Of a DNA stretch of 64,000 nt, positions 45,456 through 56,690 are shown piece after piece. The stretch comes from Lepus europaeus (lineage: Eukaryota; Chordata; Mammalia; Lagomorpha; Leporidae): the NCBI RefSeq assembly GCF_033115175.1, contig NC_084835.1, positions 32,011,858 to 32,075,857 of the forward strand. Direction: 5' to 3'. The notes under the pieces were generated by a model, which saw only the letters and a list, made by a program, of their open reading frames with translations, did no database searches and had not been told where the DNA came from. The position numbers and the translations under genes are program-made. How positions within the stretch are numbered: the first letter of the stretch is position 1; each line of letters starts with the position of its first letter.

Positions 45456-45503
45456 ATTGTTAGAAGATACAGCGACTTTGATTTGCTGAACAACAGCTTG
45501 CAG
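45456..45503 (+). CDS. PXK: PXK coding exon 3 (residues 52-67, PX domain)
   Basis: This 48-bp exon encodes 16 residues, IVRRYSDFDLLNNSLQ. It carries the RRYSDF motif of PX domains at residues 54-59. In the family the basic residue before Tyr-Ser-Asp-Phe contacts the 3-phosphate of the phosphoinositide. The acceptor is a pyrimidine stretch ending CTTACAG at 45455 and the donor is GTAAAT at 45504. Both ends are phase 0, so an isoform lacking this exon would stay in frame but should lose lipid binding. Confidence 0.96.
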
Positions 45504-45899
45504 GTAAATGTCTTGAAACTCCAGCGGCTCACAATAATTACTTAGGATGCCTCAGGAACAGTAGAATCAAAAACAAGAAACTAGCCAATTTCCCTGGCAA
45601 AGGAGATGGATTTGTACGTTAAACAGATGATGTATGACTCTAAAATTAAGCTTTTGAGAGTGAACATGTGACATATAATTAATTAACCATCTTGCAGCTG
45701 AGTCCCTTTGCGTCAGTGTGTCCCTGTAGCAATCCTGCGATGCTGCCAGAACCTGTCCTTTTCACTGCTTAGGAAAGGTTGAGCTGAGATTCTCAGGCTG
45801 TCCACTGAACTCAGCCGCCTGCTTGGCAGTGCAGATCAGTGTTCAGTAGCAACAGTAGAGACTCAGCCTTTTCGGTTTAACTTTGTCCTTTGACTATTA

Positions 45900-45976
45900 G
45901 GAGTCTTCAAAAAGTTCATGGAAAATTTGAGTGAAAGGATAATGTGCATTTTCTGTGAATTTTTTGAAGCCCCTTC
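45900..45976. mobile_element. Short mariner-like MITE
   Basis: Inverted ends: AGTCTTCAAAAAGTTCATGG on the left and, reading the complement, GGGGCTTCAAAAAATTCACAG on the right, with a short middle. A related copy lies at 62452-62564. Confidence 0.6.
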
Positions 45977-45988
45977 ATATGTTTTTCT

Positions 45989-46322
45989 TTCTTTTAAAGA
46001 TTTATTTATTTATTTGAAAGACAGGGTTACAGAGAGGAAGAAGCAGAGACAGAAAAGATAGAGGTCTTCCATCTGCTGGTTCACTCCCCAAGTGCCTGCA
46101 AAGGCTGGAGCTGAGCCAATCTGAAGCCAGGAGCCAGGAGCTTCTTCTGGGTCTCCCACGTGGGTGCAGGGGCCCAAGGACTTGGGCCGTCTTCTGATGT
46201 TTTCCCAGGCCATAACAAAGAGCTAGATCGGAAGTGGAGCAGCCAGGACTCGTACTGGCGCCCTTATGGGATGCTGGCACTGCAGGAGGCAGCTTTACCT
46301 GCTGCGCCATAGTGCCAGCCCC
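45989..46322 (-). mobile_element. C-repeat SINE, older class
   Basis: An antisense copy ending ATAGTGCCAGCCCC. TCATATGTTTTTCT flanks it exactly (45975-45988 and 46323-46336). Confidence 0.95.
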
Positions 46323-46749
46323 TCATATGTTTTTCTAGGCCCCTTTAGTTTAAATGTTCCTGACTCAGCTACAAGGGAAAACAAGATGAGCTGCCAAGTC
46401 TTTGGAGGCAGCCAGTGCTGGTAATGAAGGGTCCTAGAGGGCCGTAGCCATGCTGCAAGTGCTGTGGCACCACCCAGGTCTTCACCTGGCAGACTGGCCG
46501 GCTAGTGCATTGAATTGTGTCGGACCTTGGATTGCTGTGGTGACCTAAAACCCTTTCCTGCTGGAGCCCGTAGAGGACGAGCTAGCCATCTTCCGTTCTT
46601 CAGAGTGGCCTCTGATCTGGTCCACCAAGGTCAGCGCACTGCTGGGAGCATGATGTTTTCATTCCTTCAGAAGGCCACATTTTAGTGATCAGACTTGAGA
46701 TAACAGCATTTTTAGAACCTAGACTTTCTTCACAGTGTTGACAATACTG

Positions 46750-46835
46750 CTGGAGGCACGAATTCCTGTTTTTCTTTGGGAAGGATTGGTTGCTGGAAGC
46801 ACAAATTCCTGTTTTTCTTTGGGAAGGATTGGTTC
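46750..46835 (+). repeat. Two-copy 43-bp tandem repeat
   Basis: Units 46750-46792 and 46793-46835 share CCTGTTTTTCTTTGGGAAGG and differ at three positions. They lie in otherwise unique intron 3 sequence. Confidence 0.92.
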
Positions 46836-46902
46836 AAGTATCTGCAGACCTTTGTGTAGTTGCCGCATTTGCCATGCATTTGACACATGTGTTTTGTCTT
46901 AC

Positions 46903-47165
46903 TATTTTTTTTTTAAAGGTTTGCTTATTTATTTGAAAGGTATAATGACAAAGAGAGAGAGAGACCTATCTTCCATCCACTGGTTCATGCCCCAAATGGC
47001 CACAACAATCAGGTCTGGGCCAGACTGAAGCTAGCATCTAGAACTCCATCCAGGTCTTCCACATAGGTGGCAAGGACCCAAGTACTTGGATTGCAAATGG
47101 AGTAGGCCATGGGATGTAGATATTCCAAGTAGTGACCTAAACCGCTGTGTCACAATATCTGCTCC
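46903..47165 (-). mobile_element. C-repeat SINE with internal deletion
   Basis: An antisense copy from TTTTTTTTAAAGGTTTGC to CACAATATCTGCTCCC. The part between GTACTTGGATTG and AGTAGGCCATGGG is shortened. Confidence 0.82.
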
Positions 47166-47565
47166 CTTTTCATATTTTAATTTTAATATGACCGATTTAA
47201 AATCTCCAGAATATTTGCAAAGATCAAATTCTCCTCACTGATGGATTTAACTGGGTTCCCTTGTAAATGTTAATAGCCTGGTGTTTGTGTCTAGATTGAA
47301 GCTAACCCTGTGATGATGCCGACATGAGGGACTGTGTAAAATTTATTCCAGCAGTGGATTTTCTCCTCACATTGTGCCCCTCTCCCCATGCAGTGGCCCA
47401 TGTAATGTTTGTATGGTGGTTTGAGCTCTTGGAAGTTACCACTGGGCCTACTGTGTGCCCACCTTTATGTACAAGCCAACCGCGCAGAGCTGAGTCAGAC
47501 TCTAGGAAGAAACATGTCTGAAATTGCAGTTGCCTAGGCCTAGCTCCTTACGGTAGGAGTGGGGA
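47166..47565 (+). other. Intron 3 unique sequence
   Basis: No repeat or exon recognised. Confidence 0.4.
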
Positions 47566-47568
47566 GGA

Positions 47569-47899
47569 GGGTTTTTTTTTTTTTTTTTTTTTTTAACATT
47601 TATTTATTTATTTGAAAGGCAGAGTTACAGAGAGGCAGAGGCAGAGAGAAAGGTCTTTTATCCAATGGTTCACTCTCCAGATGGCTGCAACAATTGGAGC
47701 TGAGCCGATCTGAAGCCAGGAGCGTCTTTCCGGTCTCTTATGCGGGTGCAGGGACCAAAGGACGTGGGCCATCCTCCACTGCTTTTCCAGGCCATAGCAG
47801 AGAGCTGGATCGGAAGTGGAGCAGCTGGGACTCGAACCAGCGCCCAAATGGGATGCCAGCGCTTGAGGCTGATGCTTGCTACACCACATGGCCAGTCTG
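47569..47899 (-). mobile_element. C-repeat SINE, older class
   Basis: An antisense copy from a long poly-T (47569-47594) to CACATGGCCAGTCTGG. Confidence 0.9.
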
Positions 47900-49694
47900 G
47901 GGATGAAAGGTTTTAGCTCCCACTTGCTATTTCTTTGGGGACACATGGTTGAATCTCCGTGAATATTCAGTGATGGCCTTTTTAATATAATAGAGTTTTA
48001 TTTTTGCCTCAGTGTAATTTTCCCTTTTAAAATGGGCACTTGCCATGTGCATCTTATTTCAAATGCAAATATCCGCGTGTATTGATGTTGGCTTGTGTTG
48101 GGCAGAACATGGCCAGACATCACTTCAGTGGGAGGTTTTTCTGGATCCAAGTAAACAAACAGAAGAAAGTACACACAGCTTTTTGGCAAAGAAAATAATT
48201 TCAAAACAACCTCTATAAAGCAGACCCAAAAAGACTCCAAAACCACAGAATGAAACTGTGACCATGATCTTCAGTGTCTGATTACACTTTTGACAGACAA
48301 ATGAGTTTCTGCTGAAAAAGAGAAATATAATACATGTATGCAGATTTGTCTGAGCCAACAGGAACATGCCCCAGTTGGGGGCAGAATGGAAGGAAGCATA
48401 GAGCAGAATTATACATGCAGTCTAATACAACCATCCAAAATGTTTAGGGAAAAAACTGTAATGCAGTTTGCCAAAATGTGAACAGTGACAATCTCCAGGT
48501 GGTGGGATTATGGGCTGTGTTTTTTGTGGTTCTTTATACTGTTCTGTACTTTCCAAGTTATGTACAAACAAGCCCATGTAAGCTAGATAAGTAGAAACAT
48601 AGGAAAAAAGCTGTGTATATCAAACTTTCCAGTGCAGGCGTATTTTGTGGTAAGAACTAAGAAAAATCAACATCATATTGTAAATTCAACAACAAATTAG
48701 TGATCATTTAGGGAGACAGCATACAATGTGGAGGAAGAAGCAGGTGGTTGAAATGATGGAAACTGAACAGAGAGGGAGGCACTTGGGCTCTGGGGCGGGG
48801 CCGACTGTGGGTCAGTCATTTCTTCCTGTCTGAAAGGAAGGGATGAAGCAGGTGACATCTGAGATCTCTTACAGCACACATGTTTTGTGATTCAGATTTT
48901 ACTGTCCATGGCTGACCTTGGAGAGACTCTACTATACATTGGAAGAAAACTGAGGCAAGTTAAGGGTCTATTGAGAGCTTAGAACTTCCTAGAATGCTGA
49001 CTAGAAGACGTTGGAAGGAAACTAGCAGGTCATTAAGATCTTAAGGAGGAAGTGAGTAAGGAGGAGTGAACAGGTTGCACTGAAAGGATTTCTCCTCCCC
49101 ATCAAAGCTGATTCTCTTGAAACTGTGATGCAGTTTGTCTTGTAATTTAGAGGCTCCCCAGGGCAGCATAGCAGGTTAGAGACTGCAGACCCCACTTGGG
49201 GATCGTCACCCATTCACGTTTTCCCTGCACATTTGTTATTCTCTGCTGGTGTCTTGCTTTCTCTTATAGGACTCAATCAGGGAATCCGTGGGGCACATTC
49301 ATGAGCAAAGGTAGTGGAAGTGAGGTGATAAGTGGCCCTGGCTCGGAGCCGTGGTTTGTGGAGGTATCTAGGAAATGAGAAGCTTGCTGAATTCATCGCC
49401 CTATGTGCTAGGGTTCTTCTTCCCTCCCTTCTATTTAGTCATGGAGTTCTATTTTGTATCCTGTGATTGGTACCCATTTTAGATCTTCTAGGAGAAAGCT
49501 GAAAGAGAAATAAATATCTCCTGAATGCTGATCTTTGTTAAAAGGAAAGTTTTAAAAATAACACCCATTGCATAATGTTAGTACTTTCAGAACACTTAAG
49601 AGAGCTTAAACTAGAGCAGTAAAACTACCTGCAGTCTGTCTGACATGCAGCTGTTGGCCAGAGAACTCTTTGCTTCATCTTTTATTTGTATTTG
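47900..49694 (+). other. SINE-free stretch of intron 3
   Basis: About 1.8 kb without C-repeats. CCAGGTGGTGGGATTATGGG near 48495 is the phrase of an unassigned old repeat, and a weak MIR-like part lies at about 48800-48900. No exon recognised. Confidence 0.45.
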
Positions 49695-50006
49695 TTTTTT
49701 CTAAGTGTTTCTTTATTCATTTTTATTTGAAAGGCAGAGCGACAGAGAGAGGGAGAGGGAGAGGGAGAGGGAGAGAGAGAGAGAGAGAGAGATTTCCCGT
49801 TTGTTGGTTTATTCTGCAAATGCCCACGACAGCAGGGCACCCTACAAGGGTGGCAGGGTCTTAGTACTTGAGCCATCATCTGCTACCTCTCAGGTACATC
49901 AGTAGGAAGTTGGATCAGAAGTAGGAACGGAGGAAGGACTGGATGCTCGGCACTCCACTGAGGATTACAAGCATCCCAAGGGGGGACGGCGCCACAGTGT
50001 CCATCC
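49695..50006 (-). mobile_element. C-repeat SINE with GA-rich tail
   Basis: An antisense copy with a GGGAGA/GA run (49746-49792), a shortened middle and the end GCGCCACAGTGTCCATCCC. Confidence 0.82.
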
Positions 50007-50098
50007 CTCACCTGATGATTTCTAAGAACTGATAGGATGTCCGAGCAGATCAGTGTGTTTTCCTACAGTGAAATTAAACTTGAAAAAATGGATTGGTT

Positions 50099-50429
50099 GT
50101 GGGCTGGCTCTGTGACATACAAGGCTAAGCCTCTGCCTAAAGTGCCGGCATCCGATATGGGCACCAGTTCGAGTCCTGGGTGCTGCACTTTCAATCCAGC
50201 TTTCTGCTGATGCACCTGGGAAAAGTACTGGAGGATGGTCCAAGTCCTTGGGCCCCTGCCACCCATTTGGGGGACCCAGAAGAAGCTCTTGGCTCCTGGC
50301 TTCAGTCTGGCTCAGCCCTGGCCATTGCGGCCATTTGGGGAGTGAACCAGCAGATGGCAGATCTCTCTTTTTCTCTCCCTGCCCCCCGCCCCCCCATATT
50401 TCTGCCTTTCAAATAAAAAATCTTTTTTG
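50099..50429 (+). mobile_element. C-repeat SINE, older class
   Basis: A sense copy, TGTGGGCTGGCTCTGTGAC to CTGCCTTTCAAATAAAAAATC. AAAAATGGATTGGTT precedes it and AAAAATATGGACTGTTT follows. Confidence 0.92.
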
Positions 50430-50446
50430 AAAAATATGGACTGTTT

Positions 50447-50800
50447 GGGCCGGCGCCGTGGCTTAACAGGCTAATCCTCCGCCTTGCGGCGCCGGCACAC
50501 CGGGTTCTAGTCCCGGTTGGGGCGCTGGATTCTGTCCCGGTTGCCCCTCTTCCAGGCCAGTTTTCTGCTGTGGCCCGGGAGTGCAGTGGAGGATGGCCCA
50601 AGTGCTTTGGGCCCTGCACCCCATGGGAGACCAGGAGAAGCACCTGGCTCCTGCCATTGGATCAGCGCGGTGCGCCGGCCGCAGTGCGCCAACCGCAGTG
50701 GCCATTGGAGGGTGAACCAACGGCAAAGGAAGACCTTTCTCTCTGTCTCTCTCTCTCACTGTCCACTCTGCCTGTCAAAAAAAAAAAAAAGAAAGAAAAA
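50447..50800 (+). mobile_element. Young GC-rich C-repeat SINE in the duplicated site of the previous SINE
   Basis: A full-length sense copy, GGGCCGGCGCCGTGGCTTAA to CTGTC plus A. AAAAATATGGACTGTTT (50430-50446) and AAAAATATGGACTGGTT (50801-50817) flank it. Confidence 0.95.
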
Positions 50801-51093
50801 AAAAATATGGACTGGTTGAAGCTTGGTGGCCCACAAAACTCAAAACAGATACTTTATCAAGTTTACTCTCTCGTGACCATTTTGTAAATGAAAAAACAGC
50901 CAAAATACTGGAATTAAATCTGATGATGTCAGACATCACTCTCCCTTCTGAGTGATGTGGGATTCAGTTCAGTCTGATGCTGATGTTTTTATACTTGCTG
51001 CATAGACAGATTGATAAGCAAAAAAAAAAAATTAAAAAAAATTTAATTTAAAAAGCATTTTAAAGAGCATTGTAACTATTTCATAGAGGAGAA

Positions 51094-51439
51094 ATAATTT
51101 TTTTAAAGATTATTTGTTTGAAAGGCAGAGTTACAAAGAGGTAGAGGAAGAGAGAGAGAGGGAAAGAGAGAGAGAGAGAGGTCTTCCATCTGATGGCTCA
51201 CTCCCCAATTGGCCGCAATGGCTGGAGCTTCGCTTATCCGAAGCCAGGAGAAAGTAGCTTCCTTCGGGTTTCCCACACAGGTGCAGTGGTCCAAGGACTT
51301 GAGCCATCTTCCACTGCTTTCCCAGGCCATAACAGAGAGCGGGATTGGAAGTGGAGCAGCTGGATCTTGAACCGGCGCCCATATGGGATGCCAGCTCCTC
51401 AGGCCAGGATATTAACCCGCTGTGCCACAGTGCTGGCCC
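51094..51439 (-). mobile_element. C-repeat SINE, older class
   Basis: An antisense copy from TTTTTTTAAAGATTATTTG to CACAGTGCTGGCCC. Confidence 0.93.
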
Positions 51440-51453
51440 TGATGGGGATTTTT

Positions 51454-51763
51454 TTTAAAAGACTTATTTATTTATTGGAGAGGCAGAGTTAGAGTTAGAC
51501 AGAGAGGTCTTCTCTCCACTGGTTCACTCCCCAGATGGCCACAGTGGTCAGAGCTGGGCTATCAGAAGCCAGGATTAGGAGCCTCCTCTGGGTCTTCCAG
51601 GTGGATGCAGGGGCCCAAGCACTTAGGCCATCTTTCACTGCTTTCTCGGGACATCAGCAGGGAGCTGGATTTGAAGTGGAGTAGCTGAGACTGGAACCAG
51701 CACCCACATGGAATGCCGGTACCTCAGGCAGAGGTTTAGTCTACTATGCCACAGAGCCGGCCC
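51454..51763 (-). mobile_element. C-repeat SINE, older class
   Basis: An antisense copy ending CACAGAGCCGGCCC. TGATGGGGATTTTT (51440) and TGATGGGGTTCTTT (51764) flank it. Confidence 0.93.
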
Positions 51764-52480
51764 TGATGGGGTTCTTTTTACAACATTTTTTTCTTGTATA
51801 ACCATATCCTTTGGTAGATGCACACACACAGACACACACACCCACTTAGATGAGATTATATCCCACAACTTCTTAATAGAGTTTAAAAAAGAAATGTCTC
51901 ACCTATGTTTTAGGTAATAGATTATTCTTGATTATAATATGTTATGGCTCTGAACAACAACAACAAAAAAAGTAATTGGTTTGGATGTGTGGTTGCTAAG
52001 AGATCTACTTTCTTCATAAGTAAGCATTTTATTTAGCTGTTAGGCAGAGTGTAACCAAATGCATGAGGAAACCAATCTGAAACTTAAGTGAATTATCTGG
52101 CAATGAATTATTTTGCCATAGAAAATTCCACTCCAAATATACTCTGACAATTTTCACAATTATGTTGGAGAAAGACAATTACGATTGTCAGCCAGACTTT
52201 TCATCTTGTTTTAGGTTTTCAAGTTCAAGGTCTCCACTTGGCTGCCTCATCGTTGTTGGAAAAATATGGAGTGGAGCAGTCTAAGTTAGTGGTTTAGATT
52301 TCATCCTTCCCTGAGACTGGATGTCCTTCTCTTGAGACCTTACCCTCAATCAATACGCGTGCCCCTTGGATTGCTCTATTATAAGTACAAGTGAAATTGT
52401 ACTACTCCTTGAAAGTGACTTTCTTCACTCAAAATGCCAAATTGATGCTTTGTTTTTTAAGTTTAAAATGTAGACTCATA
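51764..52480 (+). other. Intron 3 unique sequence
   Basis: Has a short CA repeat (51821-51842). Otherwise A/T-rich with nothing recognised. Confidence 0.4.
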
Positions 52481-52717
52481 AAGCTTTAGGTGATCTGGAA
52501 AATGATAGTAGATTGAACACATATATTTATCTCCCTCCCAAAACCACTCCAAACAACAGTAAATTAATTCTAAATGTACACACCCTCAAGGACAAAGAGA
52601 ATAGCCTACGAGAAAAACCACAACAAAACACTTGACGCTGAAAACCTAGTGGATAAGAGCTAACCAAGTCGATATGGGCAGCAGATAATCCCATTGGATT
52701 CCAAGGTTTAGCAATTT

Positions 52718-53064
52718 TTTTTTTTTTTTTTTTTGGACAGGCAGAGTGGACAGTGAGAGAGAGAGACAGAGAGAAAGGTCTTCCTTTGCCGTTGGTTCAC
52801 CCTCCAATGGCCGCCGCGGTTGGCGCACTACGGCCGGCGCACCGCGCTGATCCAATGGCAGGAGCCAGGTGCTTCTCCTGGTCTCCCATGGGGTGCAGGG
52901 CCCAAGCACTTGGGCCATCCTCCACTGCCTTCCCGGGCCACAGCAGAGAACTGGCCTGGAAGAGGGGCAACCGGGACAGAATCCAGCGCCCCAACCGGGA
53001 CTAGAACCTGGTGTGCCGGCGCCGCAAGGCGGAGGATTAGCCTAGTGAGCCGCGGCGCCGGCCT
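52718..53064 (-). mobile_element. Young GC-rich C-repeat SINE
   Basis: An antisense copy ending GAGCCGCGGCGCCGGCC. AGGTTTAGCAATTT flanks it exactly (52704-52717 and 53065-53078). Confidence 0.95.
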
Positions 53065-53148
53065 AGGTTTAGCAATTTGACAGCACCAGGTGTTGCTGCT
53101 AGAGTAAGGTGAAAGTAAAGGTAAAATCAGGAACTAAGAAGCTGATGT

Positions 53149-53447
53149 CAGGGGGCCAGTGGGATGAAGCATCCGCATGCAACTCTGGCATTGCCTGTCA
53201 GAGTGCCCCTTCAAATCCTTTCTGCTCTGATTCCTATCCAGCTCTGTGCTAATGCACCTGGGAAGGCAGTGGAAGATGGCCCAAGTACTTGAGCACGTGC
53301 CGCCTACATGGGAGACCAGGATGGTGTTCCTGGCTCCTAATTTTGACCTGGCCCACAGCTGGCTTTTGCCATCATTTGGGGAGTAAACCTGCAGAGGGAC
53401 AGTCTCTCCCTCTGTCTCTCATTCTCTCATTCTGCCTTTCAAACACA
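53149..53447 (+). mobile_element. C-repeat SINE, older class
   Basis: A sense copy, GGGGGCCAGTGGGATGAAG to CTGCCTTTCAAACACA. Its last bases (TTAAAGAAATC) may resume after the next SINE at about 53729. Confidence 0.88.
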
Positions 53448-53728
53448 TTTTTTTTTTTAAAGGCAGAGTAACAGAGAGAGAGAGAGAATCTTCCCTCCAC
53501 TGGTTCACTCCCCAAATTGCCACAATGGCCATGGCTGGGCCAGGCAAAAGCCAGGAGTCTTTTCCGGGTCTCCCACGTGGGTGCAAGGACCTGGGCCATC
53601 TTCCACTGCCTTCCCAGGCACATTAGCAGGGAGCTGGAAGTGAAACAGCTGGGTCTTGAACCAGCACCCATATGGGATGCAGAAGTGGCAGGCAGCAGCT
53701 TAACCCAATACGCCACAATGCCAGCCCC
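53448..53728 (-). mobile_element. C-repeat SINE, opposed to the previous copy
   Basis: An antisense copy from TTTTTTTTTTAAAGGCAG to CACAATGCCAGCCCC. With the copy before it, it forms a tail-to-tail inverted pair able to fold as RNA. Confidence 0.9.
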
Positions 53729-53765
53729 TTAAAGAAATCTAAAAAAAGAAAGAAAGAAAAAATTG

Positions 53766-54030
53766 TCAGGGGTGGGCAGGCTTAGGAGTTGGGATGCCTG
53801 TGTCCCAATTAGAAGTGCCTGGGTTGGAATTTCAGCTCTGTTCCCAACCCCAACTTCTGCTATGGTGGACCCTGGGTGGCAACAGATGGTGGTTGCAGTA
53901 ATTGAATCCCTGCCTCCTCTGGGTGAGAGGCCTGGATTGGGTTTGCCTGGGTGCCTGGTCATTGTGGGCATTTGGGGAATGAACTAGCAGAAGGGAGCTT
54001 TCTGTCTCAAACCAATAAGTAAAAAATTTA
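53766..54030 (+). mobile_element. Oldest-class C-repeat SINE
   Basis: A sense copy: AGGGGTGGGCAGGCTTAGG, GTGCCTGGGTTGGAATTTC, ATTGTGGGCATTTGGGGAA. Confidence 0.85.
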
Positions 54031-55019
54031 GAGAAGAGTAGTCAAATCTCCCAACTTGCGCCTGTCCTCCTGCCTCTAGCAAAAACCTGGAAATTTGCTC
54101 TCTGGAGCCCACAGTACAGTCTTTAGGCTGAGGGCTACAGACGCACTTGAAAGCATGCACATGACACACACGGGCAGCTGTCTTCCCCAGGGCTGCTGCT
54201 TGCACTCACCTCCCAGGATCCTGGCAGTCAGACCCTCCTTTAGGCAGGAGACTGAAGATTCTTTTCTGGGGGAGTCTGCCCAGCCTAAGAGGAAGGAGCT
54301 AAAGGTTCTTCAGGTGAAACGACTGCAAAACAGAGCCCGTAAAAGAGAAGCCCCAGCCTGTTAGCCAGAGCTCGCCCTCAGCTATTGGCACCTGATCTTA
54401 GTGGAGCCAGCAGCCAAGATCTCCAGACCCCTAAGGAAGTTCATGTTTGTTTGGCATTCAGGTATTTTCCTTGCAGTGGAGTTTAAGGGACATGGGACTA
54501 GTCTGCTCAGCCCTTTATTTTTATGCTCAGGAATTCACCTTTCTTCCCCATCTCTGAGTGGGCCTGTATTGTCTTCCCTGCATCGTGCTTGGCACTGTCC
54601 GGTTTCTCGCTGCAGGTGGGTTTTGCGGGACTCTTAACGATCTTCCTCAGCTTTGCTGCTCACATCCCACAACAGACTCTTCCCATCACTCCTGGCAGAA
54701 AGCAGACTTGGGATTATCCCCAAAACGTGGCTTTGCATTGCCAGTTCCTATTGACACTTCTCTGCACTTTAAAAGGAGCACTTTTAACATGAAAGTGACC
54801 CAAGCAAATGGTAAACAAAGGAACCTTCAAGAATCAGAAATGAATTCAAGTAAGAAGAATGTTTCAGGCACTTCAGAAAAGCTACCTTTTATCAGCTCAG
54901 AGAGATAAAAAAATTACATTACTCTCAGGATGCCATTAAGAAAAGCAATAGAAAAGAGCACTTATAAATAAAAAGATAATAGTAGAAATGAAAACCCTTT
55001 AGAAGGGATGAAAGATAAA
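54031..55019 (+). other. Intron 3, probable HAL1-derived and unassigned sequence
   Basis: The right half (from about 54780) reads like HAL1 coding-strand relics. The left half is unassigned. Overlapping frames at 54401-54908 are broken and unspliced; I do not call a gene. Confidence 0.4.
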
Positions 55020-55032
55020 AGATCAAACTTTT

Positions 55033-55359
55033 TTTTTTTGACAGGCAGAGTTAGACAGTGAGAGAGAGAGACAGAGAGAAAGGTCTTCCTTTTTCCAGTG
55101 GTTCACCCCACCAAATTGCCACCACAGCTGGTGCGCTGCGCCGATCCAAAGCCAGGAGCCAGGTGCCTCCTCCTGGTCACCCATGCAGGTGCAGGACCCA
55201 AGCATTTGGGCCATCCTCCACTGCCTTCCCGGGCCACAGCAGAGAGCTGGACTGGAAGAGGAGCAACTGGGACAGAATCTGGCGCCCCAACCGGGACTAG
55301 AACCTGGGGTGCCAGCGCCGCAGGCGGAGGATTAGCCAAGTGAGCCGCGGCACCAGCCA
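55033..55359 (-). mobile_element. Young C-repeat SINE
   Basis: An antisense copy with GACAGGCAGAGTTAGACAG, ending GAGCCGCGGCACCAGCC. AGATCAAACTTTT before and AGATAAAACTTTT after flank it. Confidence 0.93.
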
Positions 55360-55369
55360 AGATAAAACT

Positions 55370-55537
55370 TTTAAAATATATTTATTTTGTTTGAAAGGCA
55401 GATAGACTGACATGCAGACAAATGTCTACGGTAGTGGGAGCCAGGAATTCGATCCAGGTCTCTCACATGGGTAGCAGAGACCCAGGTATTTGAGTCATCA
55501 CCTGTTTCCTCCCAGGGTGCACATGAGCAGGAGATGA
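55370..55537 (-). mobile_element. Old C-repeat SINE fragment
   Basis: An antisense fragment: TTTGAAAGGCAGATAGAC, ATTCGATCCAGGTCTCTC, CCTCCCAGGGTGCACATG. Confidence 0.78.
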
Positions 55538-55870
55538 AATTGGGGGCCTGACATTGTAGTGCAGTGGATTAAGCTGCTGCCTGCCGTGCCAGCATCCCAA
55601 ATAGGTGCTGGTTGGAGTACTGGCTACTCCACTTCAATCCATCTCCATGCCAATGCACCTGTGAAAGCAGTGGAGGATGGCCTAAGTTCTTGGGCCCCGC
55701 ACCCATGTCAGACACCCAGAAGAAACTTCTGGCTCCTGACTTCAGCCTGGCTCAGCTCCGGCTGTTGTGGCCATTTGGGGAGTGAACCGGTGGATGGAAG
55801 ATCTCTCTATCTCCCTCCCTCTCTCTGTAACTCTGCCTTTCAAATAAATAAAATAAATCTTAAAAAAGAA
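55538..55870 (+). mobile_element. C-repeat SINE, older class
   Basis: A sense copy, GGGGCCTGACATTGTAGTG to TTTCAAATAAATAAAATAAATC. Confidence 0.92.
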
Positions 55871-56058
55871 GAATATTAGTGGACCAGTCCAGGAAATTCA
55901 ACGTTGAAAAATAGGAGCTCCAGAAAGCCAAGGTCACAGGGGAAGAAATGAAATAGTACAAGCAAATACTAAGAAATTTAAGGATGTTAGTTTCTAGACT
56001 GTGAAAGGACTGATGCTCAACACAAAGGATAAAAATAGATCCACATAAAAGCACATGA

Positions 56059-56350
56059 GGGGTGGGCGTTGGGAGTAGCGGTTACGATGCCTTTTGGGTT
56101 GTCCGAGTCCCATACTGGAGTGCTCCAGTACAAGTCCCAGCAGTGCTCTGGATTCCAGCTTCCTGCTAATGTAATGTGACCCCCACGCACTTGAGTTCCA
56201 TTGGAGAACTGGGTTGAGATCCTGGCTTCTAGCTTAGTCCTGGCCCTGTCCCTGTTGTGGACACTTGAGAGGTGAGCCAGCACTTTGAGATCTCTGTCTT
56301 TCTGTCTCTGCCTCTTTGTCTTTCAAATAAATAAGTAAATAATTTTTAAA
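56059..56350 (+). mobile_element. Oldest-class C-repeat SINE
   Basis: A sense copy, GGGGTGGGCGTTGGGAGTAG to CTTTCAAATAAATAAGTAAA, inside the HAL1 relic. Confidence 0.88.
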
Positions 56351-56690
56351 GAGTATTAAAATCACAAACTGAGGGAAGATCCTAAAAACCTTCAGAAAGA
56401 AAAAACAACGAAACACCAGAATCAAGAATCACTATGCTTGAATCTTTAACAGCAGCAGTAAACTAGAAGTCAATAAAGTAGTTCTTAAAAATCCTGGACA
56501 AAAAGTGTACTTAGAATTTTATGTCAAGATGAGCTATAAATCAAGCATGAAGGAATAATTAAACTTTTTCTTACATGTAAGTTTTTGAAAAGTTTATTTT
56601 CTTTGCTTCCCTTTTTAAGAAGCTGACATGAAAAACAAGGGAATTTTGGAAGAAAAAGGAAGGTTTGGGACATAGAAATGGGGTTCAGAG

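Noticed and set aside
54095..54908. Cluster of overlapping + strand open frames in intron 3
   Set aside because: Frames shift and stop within a few hundred bases, with no splice pairing or recognisable domain; partly HAL1-like sequence.
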